A stretch of DNA of 64,000 bases from Pleurodeles waltl (GCF_031143425.1 NC_090439.1:356742027-356806026), one strand, 5' to 3'. Positions 11,846-25,060 are shown, counted from the stretch's first letter. Numbers and translations: made by a program. Notes: generated from the sequence alone by a model not told the origin.

Positions 11846-12376
11846 CTGAAAGGAGATAAGTGGCTGGAGTCGCAAGTAGAAAGAGGAAAAGAAGTGGTTG
11901 CTGGAACAAAAATTGAGGAAAAGTAGATACAACAAGGAGAGAAGATTTAAGTGAAGGTGAACTAAATGGTGATGGAAAATTGAATAGAAAGAGAATAGCA
12001 AGTCAAAGATACGCAGGTCCTGAATGGGCATATGCAAGTACGAATGAATGGCAGCAAGAGTATTTGTCTTTTTGTTTTGATAGAGACATTCGGGGTCAGT
12101 ATTTAGGCACTCGTAGAAAGCTGGTGAACTGAACTGGTGAAACAAGCTGGGAAGACATTTTTTGAGAAAGAGACTGTTGAAAGTACTCGGAAGAGACATT
12201 GATAACTTGATTTGACTTTTGAAACCTGATTTTGACAAAGCTGCTTACCGATTTTGACAAGGGATCCTGGAAGTGAGACTGAAAGCTGTAAATAACTGCT
12301 GAAAGAAGAGTTGTCTATTTTTTATTTTGATGCAGTTTTCCTAAATTTTCCTTTGCTTTCTGATTCTTTACAGATC
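11846..12376 (+). other. ERV1 pol tail remnant and pol-env spacer
   Basis: After the stop at 11845, another frame at about 11970-12130 matches the end of the ERV2 pol tail (26160-26301): a basic run, then a Trp- and Tyr-rich stretch (GPEWAYASTNEW..FDRD). It is probably the original C-terminus of pol, now cut off by a frameshift and stop. The rest is AT-rich and leads to a pyrimidine tract and CAG splice acceptor at 12371-12373, just before the env ATG. Confidence 0.65.
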
Positions 12377-13840
12377 ATGGGTAACATTAGTCAGCAGGGT
12401 AGGAATAGTAGGCGTTGTAAATATATGAGTATTGGTGTGACAATTATGTGTGGGATATTGTTTGTGGTGTTGATTGTGGGTATGTCTGTTCTTGATAAGA
12501 GTGAAGCCAACCATACTTCTGCTTTTGAGACAACTACTGCACTAACAGCAATAGAGAAGTTAGGTTAGATGAGAAATATTTGAATGAAGATACTAATGCA
12601 CAAGGAGAACTTTCTTCTAATGTTTTCTATCACTTGTTGCGTGAGTATATGGAGACAATGGATGCAATGAATTATGATGTATGTTTGCAGATTCCTTCAT
12701 CAGTCGAGGAAGGAGTCACCTACCGTAGCTTGCCACTAACTTATGGAATACATTGTAATCTGCTACTACAAAGAGTTTATAACCAGGAGTATATACAGTA
12801 CTTTTAATTTAATTATGATGCTATGTTTTCGTTTGTTCCTATAATTAGGTATTGGAGTAGAGTAGCTAAGGATAATGACATAGCAATAGTTAAAGGTTTC
12901 TTCGAACATACATTGACGTTTGGCACAGCTTATGCACACCACAATAATCTGACATGCTTTCTTACACCTTTAGAGAAAAGCTTCTTAGAGCACACAGATG
13001 ACAGGAGAAAGGCATTAAAGGAGAAATTAGAAAAATGGCTTAGGGAAAAGAACTTACAGGAATGATTATGCTTATAGTGCAATTAAAACACAAGGGAAAT
13101 TAGCTTTAGATGCACAACACATAGGGAAACTTTGTGTATATAGGCCTAAATCAGGCACTGACACTTTATTTGTGGGAACAAGTGAGTGTACGTATGTGTT
13201 ATTGTTTCAGAGTAAATGGATGTTTATGTTGAACGGACAGGACCCTGCTATTCCTGGGATTTATTACATCTGTGGTCTTAATGCTTATTACCGTCTTCCA
13301 ATAGGATGGTATGGGACATGTCATTTGGGGATAGTTTTCCTAAAAATGTATCAAATGGAGAATTTGAAATTTTTTCCGAAAGTGACTGAATTACATCATA
13401 AGAGACAGAGGAGGGAGTCCTCTTCTGGTATAGTGGGAGATATATTTGGAGCAGTGATTCCTTCAGTGAGAGTCATTTTGAATTCAAGAAAGATTCAAAA
13501 GGTGTCTACTATTGTGGGTAAAATGCTGCCAGATTTTTCAGGAGCCATATTCCTGATAGATACTGAGATAGCTGCTGATAGAGCTACGACTCTCCAAAAT
13601 CATTTTGCTTTAGACATTATTTTAGCAAAGGATGGTGGAGTCTGTAGAATGATTCATTCTAGGCATTGTTGTTAATATATTCCTGATAATAGTAAATAAA
13701 TTAGAGGCTTGATTACTAATCTGACTAATGCAAGTGCTGATTTGAAACAGTTGAAAGAACCAGGTGTTTGGGAAAAGATTGGCAAAGGTTTTGTTAACTT
13801 ATAGGGATTTGGGTGGTAGTTTTAGTAGTTTTAACTTAAC
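12377..13840 (+). pseudogene. env: ERV1 env remnant
   Basis: The start is set by the splice acceptor TTCTTTACAG ending at 12373 and the ATG at 12377. The N-terminus is short and basic, followed by one hydrophobic segment (about 12435-12490) that would act as leader. The frame breaks at 12566-12568, near 12807 and at about 13065. The open stretch 13172-13675 holds a furin-type RQRR site (about 13405), a hydrophobic segment after it, the heptad/immunosuppressive-like region and a CX7CC motif ending in a stop at 13673-13675. ERV3 has the more usual CX6CC spacing. Similarity fades after about 13800; no membrane anchor like that of ERV2 (34360-34450) is visible. It is non-functional. Confidence 0.8.
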
Positions 13841-15215
13841 GGGACTGCACGGAGAGAAGACACCGCCATTGCCCATTTTCTAGCTGACCACAAGGTCAAT
13901 ATTTATTGTGCGTCTTGACAAAGGCATGCTAATTTTTAAGGCCTAGAGACTTTGCATTTTCTGAACCTTGAGGCTGAATCCTGATGCCATGCTGATCGGC
14001 TGATAGTATGGATCAGCAAGAAGAGTCCGTTTTCGTCCTCAGGATGAGGATAGGTATAATGCAATAGACTGTTGATTATTATGCATATTTGTTTTTTCTT
14101 TCTAGTTACCAACTGCATTGTTTGATAGAGCCATAGTTAGATGTTTTCCAAATTGGTGTTACTAAATTGTCTTGCATGAAGCCCAACATGTTGATGCTAA
14201 TCTGGTGTTAGTTAAGGATCCTCACTAATTAAATTATGCTAATAGGGATTTACGTTGATGAATTTCTCTGCTAAACTTAATATATGTAATTACCTTGACA
14301 CAGTTGACTTTGTTATTAATTTGCACCATAACCTTAGAATGTGTTGTAGTTCAAGTTTTGATTAGATTTTGTTTCTTCCTCTGCTTTGGACAACCAGTAA
14401 TGTTTCTGTATGTATTTCATTTGATTTTGAGATTAATCTACATGACCTTGGCATTGTTAATATAGGGAAAACAATATTCTGGCTTTTACTAAAAGGTGTG
14501 GTTATTCATGACTGAAAGGTCATAGTGCATGACAATTACTGACTCCATTGATTAATGATGTTATCGATTACTAATGATTATTGACTACTGACTATTGGTT
14601 ATTGATTTTGTACTGGAGCTATGGTAAGAACATCAACCTATTATCGTCCCTCTTTAAGTCTACTTATTAAGGTCAGACACGCTAACAACAGTTGGTTAAT
14701 TTATTGTCTGCAGTGAGGTGTTGGTTGATTGAGCACTATCGACAATGCCAGTAGATTTCCTTTGAATGTGTGAATTGTTGGTTGGTATTAGGTGAATCCT
14801 GAGTGCATAAGGAAAATTCGTATCAATTGGAGTGAGATTGGCGGGTCAAATCTTATTTGCGCATGTGAGAAAGCCATAGCTGGAAGAGGAGATGTTTGTG
14901 CGAAAGGCCACAGTTGAACATTCCGTAGAGCTTTGAAAGTGTTTGAGTCCTACCTGTACTGAGCAGACTGGTTTGGTTTTGGTGCTTGCAATATTTGTAC
15001 TTAGGTGTTTTACTTGAAAGGTGCATGAGACAGCTCTGAAATGAGTCGCAGCTGCCGAGTGAAGTGAGTGTGACGTCATTTGGTCTGTCGTGGGATATGC
15101 TGGTTGGTGAGAAAAGTCATGCACAGATTGGTGGACAAGACAGCGCTACTATAGGGTGAAAATCGCTTGTGAAAAGGATTGAAAATTACTTCCTGGTTTC
15201 GTAGAGTTTTTGTTT
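13841..15215 (+). other. AT-rich LTR/leader-like region between ERV1 env and ERV2 gag
   Basis: No gene is visible. By position this 1.4 kb should hold an LTR and the ERV2 leader, but I could not find clear TG..CA boundaries or a recognised tRNA primer-binding site. It does not obviously match the sequence after ERV2 env (34657 on). A simple-sequence patch of ATTGACTA/ATTGATTA-like words lies at about 14535-14620. The stretch 14840-15215 is less AT-rich and leader-like. Confidence 0.5.
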
Positions 15216-15221
15216 GTAAGT
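15216..15221 (+). promoter_or_regulatory. Candidate splice donor of ERV2 (GTAAGT)
   Basis: TTT|GTAAGT sits 21 bases upstream of the ERV2 gag ATG (15237). A donor just before gag is typical of retroviruses that make a singly spliced env RNA. The candidate partner is the acceptor TTTCTCCCCAG ending at 26553, before the env ATG. Confidence 0.5.
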
Positions 15222-15236
15222 AAATTCTATGTAAAA

Positions 15237-18200
15237 ATGATGGGGCAGATTTAAGAGCCCCTTGCACTACTTTAGCGCCGCCTTAGCATCATTTTTGTAA
15301 TGCAAAGGTAGAGCTAAGGTGGCCTTTTTCCAGCGCCATATTGACAAAGTAGTGCTATGCTTGCAGTGTGCCACTTGGTAAGCCTTTGTACCACATTATG
15401 CCCATGCCAGGCATAAAATAGACAAGGGGGCGTTCCCCCATTAGGGGGAGCTGACAAAATGGCGCAAGGAAATCTAAGACATATCCTTATGCAATTTTTT
15501 TGGCACATTTAACGGGTGCTCAGACCAGGCATTAAAAAGGGGCATTATTTTAATTGGGCCCCTATGTACTCTGCTGGAGTAGCGCCCACATTTTGGCACT
15601 TCTCCTACAGAATACATCAATAGTGTAAAAATAGCATGCTACTGCCCCCTACCTTGCGTCATGGTGCACTGTATTTTAAATACGGTGCAGACGTGGTGGC
15701 AGTAGGAGGGTGCTAAGGGGCGCAAGGAAACTGCCACTTTCCTTAAATCTGCCCTGAAGTTTTTCAAAGCTTTAAGGACCCCGTTGAGAGGAGATGTTTT
15801 AATTCCAGTTAGAGATGGTGAACCTAATCCACCTGAGGGTACACCAGCATTTGAGTTCATGGAGGAAAGAGGAGTTTCTGCATGTTTTTGGGTAAATCAG
15901 TGGTGCAACATAATTGAGAATTAAGGTACCCTAGCTTTTCCAAGTTAAGTAACTTTTAATCAGAGGAGGGTGTTGCATGAATCGAAACACCTTCCTAGAC
16001 CTGTACAATTTAAAGCACTTGCTATTTGAAAACTAGTCGCGAGACAGTCAGAGGCTCAGAAATTCATAAAGAGAATGTGGGAAGTAGAAAAGACATTAGC
16101 GAGAGCTAGATGGGATTAGGAGCTGAGAATGTGGCGAGCAGATACATTACATGCAGTGAAGTTATTCTCAGCAATTACACAGGAAGGTGATGGAAGTGTT
16201 AAATCTAAAGCAAAAAAGATACATGAAAAAGATCTTGAACCAAAGCTAGGTGAAAATTAAAAGGCTGCAGACACCGAAAGTGATTCAGAGGATGAATTTA
16301 TAGCTCAATTGCTGCAGAATCGTCCCCCACTGTACAATGCAGTTATATCAGTAAATCAGAATGTAGTCCTGAATATGGCAACAGCCCCAGATCAACAAAG
16401 TTAGGCTCAAATTAATCCAAATGTGCCTACTGATAATGTTGACCAGGTACCAGTGGTTTATTTGACAATTCCAATTGTTAATACAGCTCAGAATGTCACA
16501 GGTCCAGTTATGCCACAGCCATTTCAGAAAGCAGGAATTACTTAATTTGCATCCACACCTAATGGACAGATACCTGCACAGATTGGAACCAGAGGCAGAC
16601 AATGCCTATGTATTCCCCAGTAATGACACCGCAGAATGTTGCCCAGAATCAGTCAAATCAGGCTTTTAGTACGGTATTAACTGGTCAAGGTAAAGGATTA
16701 ATGTTCCCGACAAGTCAAACAAATTTGTCAGGACCAGATGCATTGCCAGTTCCTGTGACTTTAGTTCTGGTTGTCCTGTTGTATGTCCAGAGTATAATGA
16801 AGGTGGCTCCCAGATTCCAAATTCGGTAGTAGCAATGAATTCACCTTTTGGAACTAATGCAGAAATGGAGAGACTTAGCACTACACTGCCAGCAATGATC
16901 CCTATGAATTCAGAACCAGACACATGATAGAGTCGGTCCAGTGATTGAGGTGACATGTCCTCCCATGCTCAATGGGATCATCTGTGATGGCTCAAGAGCA
17001 GACTATGAGAACTCTATGCAATATTCCACATAGTATGCCCCCAAGACAATGGAATTACCATTAGTTTACAAGGATTGACAGCCCAACAATTGACTGAATT
17101 GAGACAATTTGAGCCGAGAATCAGTTTCAGGAAACACACCTGAGGGAGAAAAGACATTGAACATGGTCAAATTAAAATTGGAATTAAATGAAATGATTGA
17201 GGGAAAACTTGAATTAGACAAATTCAATTCTTACAATGAAAACAAATTGTGTTTTATGTGCAACAAAGTTACACTTACAGCAGGACAGGTGTATGAGAAA
17301 TTAACCCATTTAGCCAAAAAGTATGAAACCGAGGTGAACAAATCCAAACAGTTAAAGAGAAGGTACAGATTAGAATTTAATTTGAGAGGCAAACATGATA
17401 TCGCCTGGAATGAAGATTCATATAAAGAATTAATCCAGATCATTCAAACATGGGCAGCATTAGATAAATGGGAAGGCAGATGGGCAAAGGAAAGAGAGCA
17501 GAAGAAAACGCAAACTGCATCTTCAAATGATGTACAGCAGGCTGAGGGAGCTGTACAAATGATGCCAAAAAGAGAGATTCCGTGAGGGATTTTTGTTCAT
17601 GTTCCTGGAGCAGAAGTGACATACTGTCATTTACAAACGATTACCCAAAGTTGAGGGAAAAACCAATGGAGTGGTACCAGCAAATGGAGAGGTTTGTAAA
17701 GCTTGCAACGTGCCTTTGGAAAGATCTGAACACTTTATTTGAGATTGTGGTTCCAGCAGATTTGTGGGTTCAGTATAAGCGGATTGTTGATTGGCCCACG
17801 CATGAGCCACCAAGAGATGCAATAACAGGTGTGCCATCTGAAGAGGTGATAAAAAGCTACTACAAGGGGATTAAGTTTTTGAAACCTAGAGTTTCCCCCA
17901 AAGATATTGATTGGCAAATAATTGACAAGGCATCTCAGGAGACAAAGGAGTCTGTTCATGCTTTTTATGAGAGATTGTTGCAGGCATTCAAGCAGTTAGT
18001 GGCACAGAAATTATTCAACCAAGAGACATGATTCATTTTGTTTTTAGATTTGCTCAAGGATTGAGCCTGAAATTAGCAACATGATTCGTAATCATTTCAT
18101 TTGCTGGCAAGGAAAGCCGATTGATCAGGTATTGCATTGCGTAAAATACTGTAGTAACGAAATTCAGTTGAAGCAGAAGAGATTAAGGGAAAAGGCAATG

Positions 18201-18500
18201 GTGATGCAAATCAAATCTGCACAAGCAACAGGTATGCAGGGATTGCAAGGAATCATGAGCACTTTAGAAATGCAGGTTACACAGCAGCTAGGCAATATGG
18301 TTCCTCAGCTCAGAGGTAGAGGTCATGGAATATTTTGAGTAGATCTGAATGTTAATGTGGCTTTAAGACATGAAGAAAATACTTTGTTGTCATGCATGCA
18401 GCAAAGTTGGACATTGGAAACGGGTGTAGCCATATTATAATGTAAATCATTTGGAGCAAGGTGGTGGTGTTGCACAGATGGTTGACTACAGTCAATTTCA
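15237..18500 (+). pseudogene. gag: ERV2 gag
   Basis: The start ATG is at 15237. A MITE sits directly behind it, and coding resumes at 15755 (KFFKALRTPLRGDV..), a matrix-like N-terminus. Stops occur near 15925, 16015, 16120, 16258, 16402 and 16542. A Pro/Gln/Asn-rich stretch follows (16300-17000). Capsid-type sequence lies in 17109-18031, including the FTNDYPKLREKPMEWY motif (near 17635) expected of gamma-type capsids, with a frame change near 17582. A zinc knuckle starts at about 18385 (CHACSKVGH) but a stop replaces the stretch around its last cysteine. A Gln-rich tail follows (18541-18777). Gag normally assembles the virion core; this copy cannot. Confidence 0.82.
15241..15754. mobile_element. 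514-bp MITE inserted at the ERV2 gag start codon
   Basis: Inverted ends TGGGGCAGATTTAAG (15241) and CTTAAATCTGCCC (ending 15754) are flanked by TGA on both sides (15238-15240 and 15755-15757). The first TGA overlaps the gag ATG, so the insertion falls within the first two codons. A 3-bp TSD suggests a Harbinger-type non-autonomous element. It holds an internal inverted pair around GCGCAAGGAAA and no coding capacity. Confidence 0.82.
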
Positions 18501-18789
18501 AAATCAAAGTGTTTAAATTTAAAGGCCCCGAAATCAAAACATGAATGTTCCTATTGGAGCAGTACAAATGCAGGTTCCCCAACATAAGGTACAATTTCCC
18601 CAACAACAAATTCAAGCCCCACAGCACATAATACAGATTCCACAAGCTTCAATGGCACAGCAAAAGGTAATGGTTCCTATGCAGAGCATTAACCAAAGAG
18701 TAAATGAAAATGGAAATCAGTTAATCACACAATACCTATTGCCTAATTTCAGTGATGATGAAGTGAACGAAGAATAAATGGGTGAGAGC

Positions 18790-21700
18790 TAAGAAGAGGA
18801 GGAATGTGTATTGCCTGCCTCATTAGAGGTAGATGAGTGTGGTCCTTATGTGAATGCGAGTATCATGGGTCATAATGTTTCATTCCTGGTTGATACTGGA
18901 GCAACTCGTTCCACTGTCAGATCTGCAGAAGTCCCAAATGTGCCTCTTCCTGGAAGGACAGTTCAGGTTGTATGAGTAGCAAACCAGCATTTGGTAAATC
19001 CCGTTACAGTGTCCATTCAGTCAAAATAGGAACCTTTGAGCATTTACTCCTTTTCGTAGAATGCGATTCCAGCCCTTTGTGTCTGTTGGGAAGAGATTTA
19101 CTATGCAAATTAAAATATTACATCACTTGTACTCGGGAAGGGATAGCAACTCAAACCAATAGCGATGACGAGACTTCCAGTCACACTGATGGGATGTATC
19201 CTCTCATTACATTGTTCCCTGCCATGGCAGTTAAGGACCTTCCAGATGAATTACAAGACACAGTAACGTGGAGAGTTTGGGATATCTCTGGAAAACATAT
19301 TGGACTCATACGAGATGTTGAACCAGTCAAAGTAACTGTAAAGCCAAATGCATTTTTTCCCCGAATGCCACAGTATAACATGACTCCAGAAGTAATTGAA
19401 GGGATTACTGCAATATTTGCAAAAAATGTTGAGCAGGGAGTTCTGAAAGAAGTGATGAGCAGCCCATGTAATTCTCCAATTATGTGATTGAGGAAGCCAA
19501 GTGGGAAATATTACATAGTTCAGGTCTTAAGAAAAGTGAACAAAATTGTGGTATCCCACCGTCCCGTCCTACCAAATCAAGCAGTAATATTTTTTCGGAT
19601 TCCATGTGAAGCACAATGGTTTTCCGTCACTGACTTGTCACAGACTTTCTTTTTTGTACCCTTACATGAGGATGGTCAATTCCTTTTCTCTTTTAGATTC
19701 GGCAAATGTGTGTATTTGTGGTGCTACACTCCAGAGGTGGTCTTAGAATGGTCATCCATTTTTTATGAGATTTTGAAGAACCTAGGGGAATATTTATACT
19801 CTGTTTGCATGGAATTAGCGTAATGTTTTTTAACTCTAATTTGGTGCAAAACTAACTCCATATTTAAACTTTATGGAGTTAAAGTGATTTTTTGGACATG
19901 GAAACCTACCTTGCCTTAATGAGATGCAAGGTAGGCGTTGCCGTGCAAAAAATGATTCTATGGCCTTAACGCCATATTTATACTCCCATGCCAAAAAGGC
20001 AGGCATTAGGTGACCTGTGGGCCTATTTCCATGATAGAATACCATGGAATAAGCCCACAGGTGCCCTCCCCAGGGACACCCCCACCCACACCAGATGGAC
20101 AGCGGATGATCGGGATCCCCATCCCAGGTATGTACAGGTAAGTATTTTGTTTTATTTGTTAAAATGCCATAGGGGGCCCTGAAATAGGCCCCCATACATG
20201 GCACAGGGTGCAATGGCCATGTCCTGGGGACCCTGGTCCCCTGTGCTGGCCATTGGGGTGGTGGGCATGACTTCTGTCTTTTCTAAGACAGGAGTCATGT
20301 GGTATGGATGGTTTTGTGTCAGAAAATGACTCTAGGCAGGTTAAAGACATTTTTTTACTCTAACCTGCCTAATGTCATTTTTTGGTGCAAAACCCCCTTC
20401 TTCCATACCTCCAGCCCCACCAACTAACATAATTTATTTTTAAACTAGCCTTCCCTTTGCAACTGGCTTGCACCATTCCATAAATATGGTGCCCGGCTGG
20501 TGCACAGAAATGGTGCAAGCCGGTGCTAAACTTTTTGGTGCAAAACTGCTTTAGTGCAGTTTTGCTCCAGAAAGTATATATCAGGGCCTTAGAGTCTTTG
20601 AACATGCTATTTCAGATTACTTTAGTGCAGTACATTGATGACCTGATGGTTGCATCCAATACACATGAGGCATGCAGACAAGATGCAATAGCATTTTCTA
20701 ATCATTTTGTCGAAAATGTAATAAGGTTTCCCTAACCAAATTACAGTATTGCCAAAAAGAAGTAAAGTATTTGTGTCACCAAACTGAGAAAGGTACAAGG
20801 AAGGTGTCCTGAGAGAGAGTTGCAGGTAATATGCAAATGAATCACCCAGCTACATAGAGAGATGTCAGAATGTTTTTTGGGAATGGTGAGCTACGGTTGC
20901 CAATGGATCCAAACTTTTCAGTTATTTCCAAACCACCGCAATTGTTAATCCATAAAGAAGTTACAGATCCAGTCCTCTTCAATGAAGAATGTATGAGAGC
21001 TTTCAATCAGTTGAGAGAACGTTTGTGCAGAGCTCCAGGTCTAAGAATGCCTGATTACACGAAACGCTTTTTACTGTTTTGTCATGAACATGATGGTTGT
21101 GCTCTTTCTGTTTTGACACAGTTTCATGGAGGAACGAACAGACCTCTGGCATATTTTTCTGCCAGATTGGATCCTGGTGTTGCTAAATAGCCTGAATGTT
21201 TAAAGGCAGTAGCCGCTGCTGGTGTAAGCATAGGTCATCATGAAGGCATTGTGATAAGACACTCTTTAAACGTTTATTGCCCACACTCAGTTGAAGTTCT
21301 TTTGACAAGAACAAAAACCCAATATTTGACCAGTGCCTGTCTTACCCGTTATGAGTTATTGATACTTGGATACGCTAATGTTGTGGTCAAGAGGTGTGCT
21401 GTGTTGTACCCAGCTACATTATTGCCTGTCATGTGTCAATGATTCAAATGACACTAATGAAGTGGTACATGGGGTCTCAACGTCACTGAACTATGCACCA
21501 AAACCAGAACTGATATTCAGGGTACTCCTTTAGAGGACAATGACCAAGTTGTATTTGTTGATGGCTCCTGTTTAAGAAACAGCAGAGTTACACTGAGGGC
21601 TGGTTATGCAGTTTGCACCCTTTCAGGAGTAGTTGAAGATTCATGACTTCAAGGAGTCTTTTCTGCCAAAGTAGCCAAATGGGTTGCTCTTACAAGAGAA

Positions 21701-23095
21701 TGCTGCATATCAGAGTAGCTCAAAGTGATAATATTCACAGATAGTCAATACAGATTTGGCATTGTGAATGACTTCGGGCAGTTATGGCACCAGCAAGGTT
21801 TTATGACTTTATCAGGATCACCCATTTCTAATGGTGAAAGTATTTATAACTTGTTAAATGCTCTGTAGTTACCTGAGAAGTTTACGGTTGTAAAGCGCAC
21901 AGCCAACCATAAATCAAATGATTATGTATCATTGGGTAATGCCAATGCTGACCACATTGCCAGATATTGTGCACTACATTGTGTTACCTTCAATGAAGAG
22001 TGGGGTGGTGGAAGTGACACCGATGAGAGAAATCAAAGTTTCTTGATGTCAGTGGTTTATACCTGGGTTGAAATTAAGAGATTGCAGGAAGAAGCAACAG
22101 AGGAAGAACAGAGAGGTTGGACAAAAGGAGGTTGTGTTCAAAAGGAGGAAGATAATGTCTGGATTTCAAATGAAGGGAAGTTGTGATTCCAGATTGTTTG
22201 TTGAAATCCATGGCAAGATATTACCATGGTCAAGTTCATTTTAGCAGAGATGGCACATTCAAACAGACATGGTACAGCCCCAAATTTTGATTGATTGCAC
22301 CGGTGGTCTGTTTTAGATGTGTTACCTGTCAACAAATGAATGTAGGGACACACACGGGGGTTAATTTGAGCAACATAGGCAGATTGGGTGGTCCATTTAA
22401 CAGAATGCAATTTGATTGTATTGAGATGCTTGTTTGCAACGTTTGAAAGTATGTATTGGTTGGTGTGTGTACAATTCCCCACTGGATCAAGCCTTATTCA
22501 ACACGTAGTAATGACAGTCTTACTGTAGCTAAGCTAATGCTCAGGGAACTGATACTGAAGTTTGTGTTCCAAACTTCTCTGATATAAGGTCAAGGAACTG
22601 ATTTTAATATTAATAATGAGATCATAAAATTGTTGTGTGCAGCATTGAACATTGAGCAAAAATTGCACTGCAGTTACAGACCAGAGGCATCTGGATTGGT
22701 GGAACAAATGAATGAAACATTGAAAGCTCGATTGACAAAGGTTAGTGCCTCTACAACGTTGAAATGGCCTGATGCATTGCTACTTGTCCTGATGAGCATG
22801 CATAGCAACCCTGACAGAAATCCACACTGGATTCTTATGGGACGTGCAATGAGGTTACCAGCAGTACTTGCAAATGCACTTGTGAACATAACAGATGACT
22901 TAGTGCTGGATAATTGCAAAGGTCTGGCTAATGTGGTTTGCTCTTTGTTTCATCAGTTTGAAGCAGCAACATTTCAAACAGCTCAAGAACAGTGTTACAG
23001 CTTGAAAGCTGGATATTAGATTGCTACAAAGAAGCACATAAGGAAGACTGTTTCAAGTTATGTTGGTGATGGCAAAAGCTATGAAGTGTGATGGT
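18790..23095 (+). pseudogene. pol: ERV2 pro-pol (protease, RT, RNase H, integrase)
   Basis: Protease shows the aspartyl motif LVDTGATRST near 18890. RT starts near 19200 and is interrupted at 19784 by an 804-bp element; it resumes at 20589 with an intact YIDD box (near 20630). Stops lie at 19485-19487, 20732, 21187 and 21440, among others. RNase H (DGSCLRN.., about 21555-21800) has several stops. The stretch at 21900-21945 is the uninterrupted version of the H1 insertion site. Integrase follows: zinc region about 22220-22340, core residues around 22410-22690 with its final Glu in SGLVEQMNE, open from 22630 to 23019. It ends near 23095 at an inserted LTR. Fossil copy. Confidence 0.87.
19785..20588. 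mobile_element. 804-bp non-autonomous TIR element in ERV2 RT
   Basis: Ends GGGGAATATTTATACT (19785) and AGTATATATCAGGGCC (ending 20588) are imperfect inverted repeats, flanked by CTA and TTA, a slightly decayed 3-bp TSD. ERV1 is continuous at the same RT position. A related copy lies inverted at 53733-54515 and a fragment at 27056-27262; all share the GCAAGGTAGG..AAAAAATGA core. No gene inside. Confidence 0.8.
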
Positions 23096-23099
23096 CTTC

Positions 23100-25060
23100 T
23101 GTAGAAGGCTGGCCTGGTTTGTAGTGGGTACCTAAGGTACTTACACCTTATACCAGGTCCAATTATCCCTTATTAGTTAACTGTAGGCAGTGTCTAGCAG
23201 CTTAGGCTGTCTAGGGGTAGCTGTAGCAGAGCAGCCAAGGTTGAACTAGGAGACATGCAAAGCTCTTGCAATACGAAAATAGTCACAAGTATTTATACAC
23301 AATAAAAGACAATACTCAGTGTTACCAAAAATAAAGGTACTTTATTTTAGTGACAGAAGGCCAAACATATCTTAGAGGTAATACTCCTTCTGGAGGTAAG
23401 TATTATACACAATATATACACCAGTAACCAAAATCAGGTAAATAAACAGTCATAGAATAGTGCAAACAGTGAAAAATACAATAGGTTGTAATGGGCATAG
23501 GGGCAGCACAAACCATATACTAAAATAGTGAAATGCGAAAGTCAGATTCCCTCCTAGGCAAGTGTGGAGAAGGGTGCTGAGAGTGTAAAAAAACACCAAA
23601 GGTAAGTAAAATACCCCACCCCTTAGCCCAGGAAAGCAGGAGTAAAGTATAACAGGTTTCCTCAGAACACACTACAAGTTGTGATGAAGAATTATGCAAG
23701 AACCAAGCAAGACTGCAAGCAACCAACAATGGATTCCTGGACCTGAAGACCTGTGGAGTGCAAGTCCAGAAGTCGATGAAGAGTCCAGGAAGAACAGGAG
23801 CCCCTGCCCACCTGGAAGAAGGTGCAAAAGTAGATTCTCAAGTTGGAAAAAAGTACAGAAATGCACTCTAGAAGAAAGCTGCGGGTTCCTGCTTGGTGCA
23901 AGATGTGTACCACGTCAAGTTGTTGGATGCAGGCTGTTTGGGTTGCTGGATTCTGCCAATAAGCCTTGGTTCACGCAAGTATGCATTTTGCATCAAAGGG
24001 TAGCTGCTCAGACCCTCGAGGGACCTGGGGGTCTCAACTTGGACTGAGGGGACAGAGGGAGCTCTCAGCACTTGAGAGAGCCCTCAGAAGACCAGGCAGC
24101 ACCCACTGGAGTCCCAGGACATGGGGACAAAGGAGTTGCAAGTGAGGTCTTCTCAGCACTACAGGAGGATCCCATACCGCCGGAGAACAACTCAGAGAAC
24201 TGTGCGTCACAGGATGGAGTGATGGGGACCTGGGCTACACTGTGCACGAAGAACATTTGGAAGAAGTGTACTGAAGCACAAGGAGCTGCAGAAGACACAA
24301 TGCACAGGGGTACTGTCTGGCACGGGAGATTCCTTTGGTTCTTCTGGTGCAGGGTGAAGACAGGAAGTCCTAAGAGCGTGCACACCTTGGAAACTTTTGC
24401 AGTTGCTGGTTGGAGCTGAAGTTGCAGGTCACAGTAGCCTTCCTGGATACTTTGCTGCAGTTACAACAGTGCCAGGAGCAGTCTGCGGGTGATCTGACAA
24501 TCAGACGCTGAATCAGAGGATGCAGAGGAGTCGTGGTGGAGTCTTGCAAACCAAATCTGAGGAAACACCCAGAGGAGAGGCCCTAATTAGCCCTGAGAGG
24601 GGGATTGGCTACCTAACCAGGTATGCACCTATAAGGAGGGGTCTTTGACATCACCTGCTGGCACTGGCCACTCAGATGCTCCCAGAGGGTCCCCACACCT
24701 TGGAATCCAAGATGGCTAATGCCATGGACACTCTGGAGGAGCTCTGGCCACCACCCCTGGGTGGTAATAGACAGGGGAGTGGTCACTCCCCTTTCCTTTG
24801 TCCAGTTTTGTGCCAGAGCAGGGACTGCGGTCCCCGGACTGGTGTAGACTGGATTATGCAAGGAGGGCACCGTTTGTGCCCTTCAAAGCATTTCCAGAGG
24901 CTCTGGCAGGATACCCCTCCCATGCTTTCAACACCTATTTCCAATTGGAGTAGGTATAACACCCCTCTCCTAAAGGAAATGCATTGTTCTGCCTTCCTGG
25001 GATTGAGCTGCTCAGAGGGAGATTCCGACCAGGGAACAACAACTAGACGCTGACTGCCCT
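23100..25060 (+). mobile_element. Partial long LTR in ERV2 pol
   Basis: A retrotransposon LTR begins TGTAGAAGGCTGGCC at 23100, right where ERV2 integrase similarity stops. It holds an AATAAA near 23331, then GC-richer sequence. Its style (TGTAGAA start, long length, CACCTCCC-type words) resembles the 2.6-2.9 kb LTRs elsewhere in this window, and I recall similar LTRs from salamander sequence. No matching ..CTACA end or TSD is seen, so it is truncated at its 3' side. Its reading frames are not convincing genes. Confidence 0.6.

Larger units (their letters stand above)
1..13840 (+). mobile_element. ERV1: class I endogenous retrovirus, 5'-truncated, split by Harbinger H1
   Basis: The window opens inside the pol gene of an endogenous retrovirus that runs through RT, RNase H, integrase and env on the + strand. 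The integrase ends in a GPY/F-type module, which together with the CX7CC-type motif in the transmembrane env places it with gamma/epsilon-type (class I) retroviruses. Its own internal sequence is 1-1849 plus 10200-13840; bases between are a Harbinger transposon. It is closely similar in order and motifs to ERV2 (15237-34657), so both belong to one family. No gag or 5' LTR is in the window, and I could not define a 3' LTR. Many stops and frameshifts make it a fossil. Confidence 0.9.
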
